DNA of 64,000 bases from Agrypnia vestita (taxonomy: Eukaryota > Arthropoda > Insecta > Trichoptera > Phryganeidae). The DNA lies in the NCBI GenBank assembly GCA_016648135.1, contig JADDOH010010327.1, positions 1 through 64,000 of the forward strand, given 5' to 3'. The notes beneath the pieces are model-generated. The model searched no databases, was not told the origin of the DNA, and worked only from the letters and a program-made list of their open reading frames with translations. The position numbers and the translations under genes are program-made. This document shows, one piece after another, positions 57,257 to 64,000 of the stretch; positions within the stretch are counted from its first letter, which is position 1, and each line of letters starts with the position of its first letter.

Positions 57257-57420
57257 TGGGTCCCTTCATAGCCCATTTGGCAAGACACATCGAGGGTTCC
57301 GGGTTCGATTCCCGGTGAGGTCACAATATATCTATCACAATATATCATCAAGCCTGGGTGTTTTTTTGATGTAACGACTTCAGTAATTGGGCCTCTTGGC
57401 CTGTTGAAGCTCTTAAAAAG
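57257..57420 (+). mobile_element. Family intron SINE (ZNF-E)
   Basis: tRNA-like TTCATAGCCCATTTGGCAAG then GGGTTCGATTCCCGGTGAGG, with a body ending GGCCTCTTGGCCTGTTGAAG. Ends about 60 bp before the acceptor. Confidence 0.78.
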
Positions 57421-57479
57421 AAAATTATAAAAATACTGTATTTATTTTAAGTAAAAATTAAGTTAATTTATTTTTTCAG

Positions 57480-58558
57480 AAATCTCGCAAGGAGTCCCAG
57501 TCCGCAGTAAAATAAAAAACAAGAAATCTATCAAGAAAATCTTATCTTGTTCACAATGCGATTACACTTGTTCCATCCAATCGAGGTTCAAGCGCCACAC
57601 GCTAACGCACACGGGAGAGAAACCTTTCTCTTGTTCTCACTGTAGTTACATTTGTTCCCAGAAATCAAGCTTAAAGATCCACTTGTTAAAACATTCTGGA
57701 AATAAACCTTTCTCTTGCTCTCAATGTGATTATACTTGTTACCAGAGATCAAACTTGAGCAACCACCAGCTTAAGCATACTGGGGTGAAACCTTTCTCTT
57801 GCTCTCAGTGTAATTATTCTTGTTCCCAGAAATCAACCTTAAGAGCCCACCTGCTCATACATACTGGAATCAAACCTTTTTCATGCTCTCAATGTAATTA
57901 TACTGCTTCCCAGAAATCAAACTTAAAGTCCCATCAGCTTACACATACTAAGGATAAACGTTTCTCATGCACTCAATGTATTTATACGTGTTCCCAAAAA
58001 GCGACGTTAACTAGCCACATGTACACACACTTTGGAGGGAAACCTTTTGCATGCCATATATGTAGTTATACTTTTTGCAATAAAAGTACATTAAATAATC
58101 ACATGCGTACACACACTGGGGAGAAACCTTTCTCTTGCCCTCAATGCAGTGATTCTTTTACCCAGAAATCAAGCTTAAAAGCGCACTTGCTCAGACATAC
58201 TGGAAATAAACCTTTCTCGTGCGCTCAATGTAATTGTTCGTTTACTCAAAAATCGAGTTTAAACTGTCACATGTTAACACACACTGGAGAAAAACCTTTT
58301 GCCTGCCATGTATGTAGTTATATTTCTGCCAAAAAGGGAAATTTAAAGACACACATGCTTATACACACTGGAGAGAAACCTTTCTCTTGCTCTCATTGTG
58401 ACTTTAGTTGCACCTCGAAAGCAAGTTTACAGTACCACATTCTTAAACATGCACAAGAGAAACCTTTTTCCTGTTCTCAATGTGATTTTGCTTGTTTTCG
58501 AAAATCAAGCTTAACCCGCCACTTTCTTGTTCACGGTGTTACGGAACCTCATTCTTAA
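57480..58558 (+). CDS. ZNF-E exon 2: twelve-finger C2H2 array
   Basis: After acceptor TTTTTTCAG: ISQGVPVRSKIKNKKSIKK, then twelve complete C-x2-C-x12-H-x3-H fingers and a short tail HGVTEPHS before TAA. The first six fingers are of the local CSQCNYTCSQK type. Fingers 7-10 are more varied (CHICSYTF, CAQCNCSF, CHVCSYIS), with Q, T, N and S plus others at contact positions, so this is the most diverse array here. Spliced to the leader the protein is 442 aa. It is the longest intact member and the best functional candidate. Confidence 0.87.
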
Positions 58559-58582
58559 TCATTATTTCTTTATACTAATTTC

Positions 58583-58588
58583 AATAAA
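58583..58588 (+). terminator. Candidate polyadenylation signal of ZNF-E
   Basis: AATAAA 25 nt after the stop codon; no downstream element was assessed. Confidence 0.4.
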
Positions 58589-58599
58589 ATGTATTTAAG

Positions 58600-59640
58600 G
58601 AATCACATGCGTACACACACTGGTTGATAACCTTTGTCGTGCTCTCAATATCATTAAAAATGTCCTCATTAAACCTGTTTGCGTACCAACATGTCTACAG
58701 CCACATGTCTTGGGACAAACTTTTTTCTGCCCTCAACGTTAATTAATATACTTCTTGCCATAAATCTAACATCAAAACCTTCGTCCCCAAGGAGGGATAA
58801 AATAATGACGCTTTTACCCATAACGCAAGCTTAAAGAAAAATATCTGAAGTCAATCGCGAGATAGATATCATTATGGATATTCATCTTCCACTACCTTCA
58901 ATCCATCTGACTCATTATTAAATACATAATAAATTAAGTTGAATGAAGTTAATTGAGAGAACTGCTGAAATTTAATATTTTTACTATTTCTCCGCGGTGG
59001 GATCCGTGTAAGATGCTTGCTTATAAACAATTTTAAAATAAAATTATTCATCTTTTGGCTATATGACTTTTGATATTAATAAGGGTTTACAAATTTTACA
59101 TACAAATTATACATAATCACAGTTTGATAAATTAGAAATTTTGGAAATAAGAAAAAGTGTCTGTACTTAGATTATTCAATTTAATTTTTGTTAGTATACA
59201 ATTGTATCCTGACGAAGGGCCATAGGCATTGAAACGTGTTGATATTTTTAATATAAAAAAGTTTAATTTATTAATTATATTAAATTAGAACATTCATTTC
59301 TATTCTATATTTCGCACCAATTTGATTCATTGAAATATCCCACTCCAATGCTTCGAATGCTGCTGTCCATTCCACGGCTGTACAGTGCGCAATCTTATTC
59401 GCTGACTTCGTTTCTATGATTTGTTCGCTGTCAAAACAATCACCGACTGAGACGGCGGCCGCGACTTAATTTATAAGTACCCGATGTGGGTGATCTTCTT
59501 GTCCACCGGCTTCCAGATCTTTCTAAAACTGTCTTAAATTATTTAAATCTATCGGAAACCCTCGCTCCTAGTGTAGTTCTTGTCGACTTAAGAAAAATAT
59601 GTATTGCATAGGTTTAATTGATTTGTTCTCTTCTTGTGTT
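58600..59640 (+). repeat. Finger relics and unit 3-prime block after ZNF-E
   Basis: 58600-58930 has broken finger pieces and the common CCATCTGACTCA block. 59380-59600 matches 42030-42250. It shows that the ZNF-C, erased and ZNF-E units are duplicates that include several hundred bp of 3-prime flank. Confidence 0.6.
59209..59234 (+). ncRNA. Hammerhead-like motif
   Basis: CTGACGA, short hairpin GCC-ATA-GGC, then GAAA followed by CGTG. The core boxes match but the stem is only three strong pairs. Confidence 0.3.
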
Positions 59641-59649
59641 AATCGCTTA

Positions 59650-59788
59650 GGCCGGCGCCACACTGCGCGAATCTTTGGCCGCGGATCTCCGTACATTTCT
59701 TTCCATATAATCGGTCGATCCATTTGCCTTGCCGATTTGAGGCGACGGAAGAGACGCGGCGAAAGATCCGCGCAGTGCGGTGCCGGCC
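59650..59788. mobile_element. Small TIR element, PIF/Harbinger-like
   Basis: Ends GGCCGGCGCCACACTGCGCG and a complementary end GCGCAGTGCGGTGCCGGCC, flanked by TTA on both sides, the 3-bp target pattern of PIF/Harbinger elements. Related copies at 5529-5692 and 18059-18222. No coding capacity. Confidence 0.55.
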
Positions 59789-59799
59789 TTAGTCCCTAA

Positions 59800-60021
59800 A
59801 TTATATAATAAGTTCATCTTTTGTTTTCGTAATCTGATTTTATTTCGATAAATATCTTTCATTTTAATAATTGGAAATAAAATTAGTATCCAATAGTATT
59901 TGTTTTGATGAAAAGGCCTCTGCATTACATTTCAGGAAACTAATTGAATATTTAGATGAAAAAATATATTTTGTGGAAACAAATGCATTAGTATATTTTT
60001 TAAATAACAAACAACCTTATC
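59800..60021. repeat. Unit-downstream repeat block
   Basis: 59870-59990 matches 51560-51690 and 3725-3960. Confidence 0.5.
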
Positions 60022-61490
60022 TCTAAAAAGACTCAGCTAAAAAAAAACTTTGGGACGGTGGAGTAACACAGCGTTACCTGATTAAAAATCGGCATAGTTC
60101 TTAATAGGTGATAAAATATACACATACACAATACAAATAAGACTTTTTAAAGGTCCCTTTATATAATGATGTAAAGTAAATATACATATTTGCATTATTT
60201 TAGTAAATTATTATAAAATCATGGCAAATCGAGTTTGCGTGCGCTTCCGCCGACGTTTCAATAGCAACTGACGTTAAATTAGTAACAAGTTGCTTGAGAA
60301 GTTTGGACGAGTCAGTGAAGAAGTCTGCGGCTCGAGCTTGCAGTTTGGACAAGTCGGTAGAGAAGACTGTTGCTTTCCATGAATCCTAACGTCAAAAATA
60401 GCAAAATTATTTATTTATTCATACTCGTAGAGAAAGCCCTAAAAAGTGGTTTCGAAACAAAAAGGTAAGTATGTACCATTAAACAAATAATATGTGAATT
60501 GCATAAAACCACCTTATATTTTAAAAGTTTATGTCAAATTAACCCTTAACCACCTACCATACATCTCACAGACCCCGTCGAATTGATAATCGTGAATATT
60601 TTTGCGCCCAAGTTTCGTACTAACTTGTTAGTTCCTGTACCTTTTCCCCGCGCCCTTAAGTGTCGTGCAAGCGCTCGTAGAGGTTGTACGTGCGTGCGTT
60701 TGCTTCAGGTGAGTAAAAAACTATCGCAGCGAGTCTGAGAGACATATGGTAGGTGGTTATGTAATTTTGTTAATCATGTTTTTTTATGGTTTTCGTTGAA
60801 AATGGCTCTTAGCGACATTAACTCCTGTGTGTCGGTGATGTAACGTAGGTCTACCTGTCATACAAAATATGAAATATCTACATTATTTACGAAAACTAAA
60901 ACTGCACATTTTTTGTAATCATCGAATAGACATTTTCACACCAAAATTACTAAATTAAACTGTTAGGAATGTACGGATTTTTTAATTAAAAAATATTTAT
61001 TCATTACTCTCGTATTTTCGGCCAGTGTGAAAGAGAGAGCAGAATATTGTACATCGCAGTTAAATCGAGCAAGAAAGAGCACGACAATACCATACATTTC
61101 ATGTAGGACAGAGATGGTAGTTGCTTGGGTTTCGGCGAAAGCAAAAACAATATAGAAAGAGTACGGTAGAGTCGGGTAACACGTGTTAGACAAAGACGGA
61201 GTGTATGCGACAGAAGCGAGCTGGCGACCGCTTCGTTGTATTCAGTTGCTAATGAAACGTCAGCGGAAGCGCACGCAAATTCCATTTGCCATGATTTATA
61301 ATAATTTACTAAAATAATGCAAATATGTATGTTTACCTTAAATAATTATATAAAGGGACCTTTAAAAAGTCTTATCTATATCGTATATATGTATATTTTA
61401 TCACATTTTAAAAACTATGCCGATTTTAATCAGGTAACGCTGTGTTACTCCACCGTCCCCAAAGTTTTTTTTTAGCACAGTCTTTTAAGA
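60022..61490. mobile_element. Long-TIR element (about 250-bp TIRs)
   Basis: 60022-60272 and 61241-61490 are inverted copies with modest divergence, sharing TAACACAGCG, GCGTGCGCTTCCGC and others. The middle contains the block shared with 3178-3500 and a piggyBac-like end at 60543. No transposase of its own is seen, so it is a non-autonomous or composite element. Confidence 0.7.
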
Positions 61491-62530
61491 GCTAATATCG
61501 AGCGTTGTTTGGAAAAATATCTGTCAAGATTATGTTGGTCTAGATCATGTATTGGAAGAAAGTTGTGCGTCTGATTCCAAATACGAAGAGCCAACCGTAC
61601 TAGGTGATAAAGAAAATTCTCCATCCCAACATCATTTGTCTTCAATTTTACGTGGAAACGAAGAGTTTTCATCTGAAGACGATGATTTGAAATTCGATGG
61701 AGACCGTGGAAAAAGAATTATTTTGAAAAGAATCACTTTCGTTGGTCATCTGCCTCACCGTTTTGACGATCGAGAACTCTGCAGCATAACATAGTGCAGG
61801 GAAGAGAAGATAAAAAACCAGCATATCAGATTGAGCTTAATTTTTTGTCTTGTTTACTGGATATTTGGCAACACTTGAATGACGAATTTAATGTGAAATT
61901 GCAACGTGTGAAATTGCAATAATGTGAAATTCAACGTATCCTACACAGAAAAGTGACCACTCCATCAGCAGTTTTATGTAGCAGCAGTCCTGAAGAAAGG
62001 TTGGCGGTTCGTATAAACTGTTCAACTTGCAAATACACAAATAAACGCAATACATGTGTTTCGACTGTAAATCACCAATTTGCCTTGAATGCTCCAACAA
62101 GCTGTATTTTCGCTGACGTGAAAAACTATGAATTTAGAGCCTGCATTAAAGCCTGCATAATTTGTGATTTTATGCAGAAATTTTATTTCATTACGTTTGT
62201 TAATTATCAAAATTAAAAAAAAGTAGTAAGAAGTTCCTGTTCTACATGATAATTTTTGTGGATTTCATTTTCCAAATATATTAGTTTGTAAGCTTGAAAT
62301 AAGAGGTATTGACAATTATTTATGATAAAAAGAAAAAAAATGCTTATTTTCATGCGCCTTTTTTTTTCTTAGGTATTAAGAGTAATATGTGCGTCAATTG
62401 AATTTTAATTAAAAAGAAAACCATTCTTTACTAACTTACTACTTTACCATTGTGAATTATTTTATTCGGGAGTTCCACAGACGTATGACAGGTGGTTGTG
62501 TAACAACAATATGTGGTAGGTGGTTAAGGG
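60543..62530. mobile_element. piggyBac-like element ends with TTAA flanks
   Basis: CCCTTAACCACCTACCATA at 60543-60561 and its complement at 62512-62530 are each bordered outside by TTAA (60539-60542, 62531-62534), the piggyBac signature. Additional inverted copies of the terminus occur at about 60745-60763 and 62485-62495. The left end lies inside the long-TIR element, so the two are nested or rearranged, and the true unit may be shorter. Confidence 0.6.
61510..62216 (+). pseudogene. Relic of piggyBac-like transposase
   Basis: An acidic frame (ASDSKYEEP, FSSEDDDLKFDGD) and, after an interruption, INCSTCKYTNKRNTCVS with spaced Cys. These recall the acidic N-terminus and cysteine-rich C-terminus of piggyBac transposases. 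The catalytic centre is deleted. The identification rests mainly on the flanking TTAA and TIRs. Confidence 0.35.
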
Positions 62531-62534
62531 TTAA

Positions 62535-63534
62535 CACCTGATTTTTGTATAACTTTTCCTTGACAGGTAATATCAATTCCCTTCAATTAGGATACAAATA
62601 TATGTTGTAGATTAATTCTTCGAACAGTTTTTATTGGAGTTTGAAATCTCAAAAATGAAAGTCCACATGGTTCATGGGGACTTTCATTTTTGAATTATTC
62701 ATTGTAAGAACGTCGCTCAAAAATATTTTAACTCCATAAAAGCGACCTCAGCGCTTACATTTATCCTTCTACATTTCTGAATTATCTTCTGTAAATCTTC
62801 ACAGTTTTAAAGTTCTCACCTTACCTACATATACCGAATATTATAAAATCATTCGCTTTGATAAAACGCCAAATAAAATTATTAAAACCTTGCACAAATT
62901 TGAACCACAATTTTATTTTTCCCAATAATGATAATTTTCAATGTTCATCCGTAACCGTAACAAGAATCGAATAGCTGATCTCGTTCCGTTTTCAAAATAA
63001 GTATGATTTCAAAATTTATATCAATTATATGAAAACATGACTTGAGCAACAAACAAACATCAATTAAATTAAAACTTGACACAGGGTTTTTTGAAATAAA
63101 TGTGCTCTAAATTGGATTTTTTTAAATATTTAATTTTAATGAAAATTAAAAATAATAAGTGCATCCATTATGTCCTTGGAATTAATCATTAAGGCGATCG
63201 TTTGGATTCTATTCTCTCCAAAATCAAGTAGATTTTACAAAATTTTGTAGCGGGGTGAGGGGAGTTGTAGTTCTTCGAGTCGCCGCTGCGATAATGTCTC
63301 GAAACCGTGATTTCTGTGATGCGGGCAGTACGCGGATACTGACGAATATATTAAATCACTTACAATCAATGATATAATAAACTGTAGACTCGTTACAAAC
63401 GTGAAATCGTGACAAGTCAAAAATAGGGTAATTGCCTTACTTGCATTCTTTACCGAATGGACCGAAACAAAACGTCGACTACGAAAATTGCGTTGAAAAA
63501 GTCCCGGGGAAAAAGAAACAGAGTATCGTACACT
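62535..63534. other. Intergenic, nothing recognised
   Basis: AT-rich. A short inverted repeat (AAAAATGAAAGTCC and GGACTTTCATTTTT, 62651-62690) is the only structure noticed. Confidence 0.45.
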
Positions 63535-64000
63535 ATTGTAAGAATGAGTATGTTATTTTAGTCACCGTGACTTCAAATTACCTGATTTTTACGTAATTAC
63601 TTGATTATGTGATTTGTTGTCTCTTTCAATGCGATATTTGCTACATATGAAAGCCGGCTAGTACGGGAATAACGTGTCTATTTTATAATATGTCAATGCT
63701 TATAATCCTTCATCTCATCCAAAGAAAAAAAGAAGTCATTAGAAGGAAAAATTTGGAAAATGCACACGTTTTTTGATTCGTCGCATCATTTGTCTTTGAA
63801 TCGCATCGTGAGATCTAATTCAAAGACATTCATTTCTTTTCTCAGCTATCTCAAACCAATAATTACATTTTTTCCATTTCAAAAACCAGTATTTATAAAT
63901 TTACTACATTAAAGCGTTATTAATTATATTTATCATCTATTCCCAGACTCCTATTCCTAGACTGAATTTATTTTTAGTTTAAAGCTATTTGTTAAAAGAC
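63535..64000. repeat. Dispersed repeats
   Basis: 63535-63690 is the copy of 105-265 lacking MITE-1. 63865-63970 matches 53860-53960. No gene. Confidence 0.55.

Overview
This is eukaryotic nuclear DNA, AT-rich and dense with repeats. Transposon types point to an arthropod: several LINE families, a Penelope-like element with a GIY-YIG domain, a TTAA-flanked piggyBac-like element, TIR-bearing MITEs and tRNA-derived SINEs. The LINE tails and TTAGG-like tracts suggest an insect, perhaps a moth; that assignment is inference. I recognise no conserved single-copy host gene. Host coding sequence here appears to be one locally amplified family of C2H2 zinc-finger genes and their relics.

Each intact family member has two coding exons. 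A short GC-rich leader exon starts MDPGSP or similar and carries SUMO-acceptor consensus sites (IKPE, IKQE, VKSE, VKAE). It ends in a phase-1 donor. A long exon of tandem C2H2 fingers follows, with a matching acceptor. Three genes read intact: ZNF-A (minus, 4018-5297, 272 aa, 7 fingers), ZNF-D (plus, 42744-44119, 272 aa, 7 fingers) and ZNF-E (plus, 56692-58558, 442 aa, 12 fingers). ZNF-B (minus, 15780-17088) and ZNF-C (plus, 39507-41234, with no leader nearby) are broken. Seven further leader exons or fragments have no adjacent finger exon. Five finger exons carry a tRNA-derived SINE at the same place in the upstream intron.

Layout: 0-20 kb holds minus-strand gene units and a 2.2-2.5 kb segmental duplication (5.26-7.77 and 17.80-19.96 kb). 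20-24.5 kb has simple repeats and GC-rich unclassified DNA. 24.55-33.3 kb is a large near-identical palindrome centred near 29.18 kb, with two leader exons in each arm. 33.9-39.3 kb is a broken minus-strand LINE with two inserts. 39.3-60 kb holds plus-strand gene units, Penelope-like sequence, a LINE tail and a minisatellite. 60-62.5 kb holds a long-TIR element overlapping a piggyBac-like remnant. All family members left of the palindrome are on the minus strand and all to its right on the plus strand, so the palindrome is the axis of the cluster.

Best candidate for something undescribed: a lineage-specific zinc-finger family in which a leader made of SUMO-acceptor motifs occupies the place that KRAB or ZAD takes in other amplifying families. 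It comes with spare, phase-compatible leader exons and a mirror-image cluster layout. Second candidate: hammerhead-like RNA motifs (CUGANGA, perfect hairpin, GAAA) just downstream of Penelope-like coding remnants.
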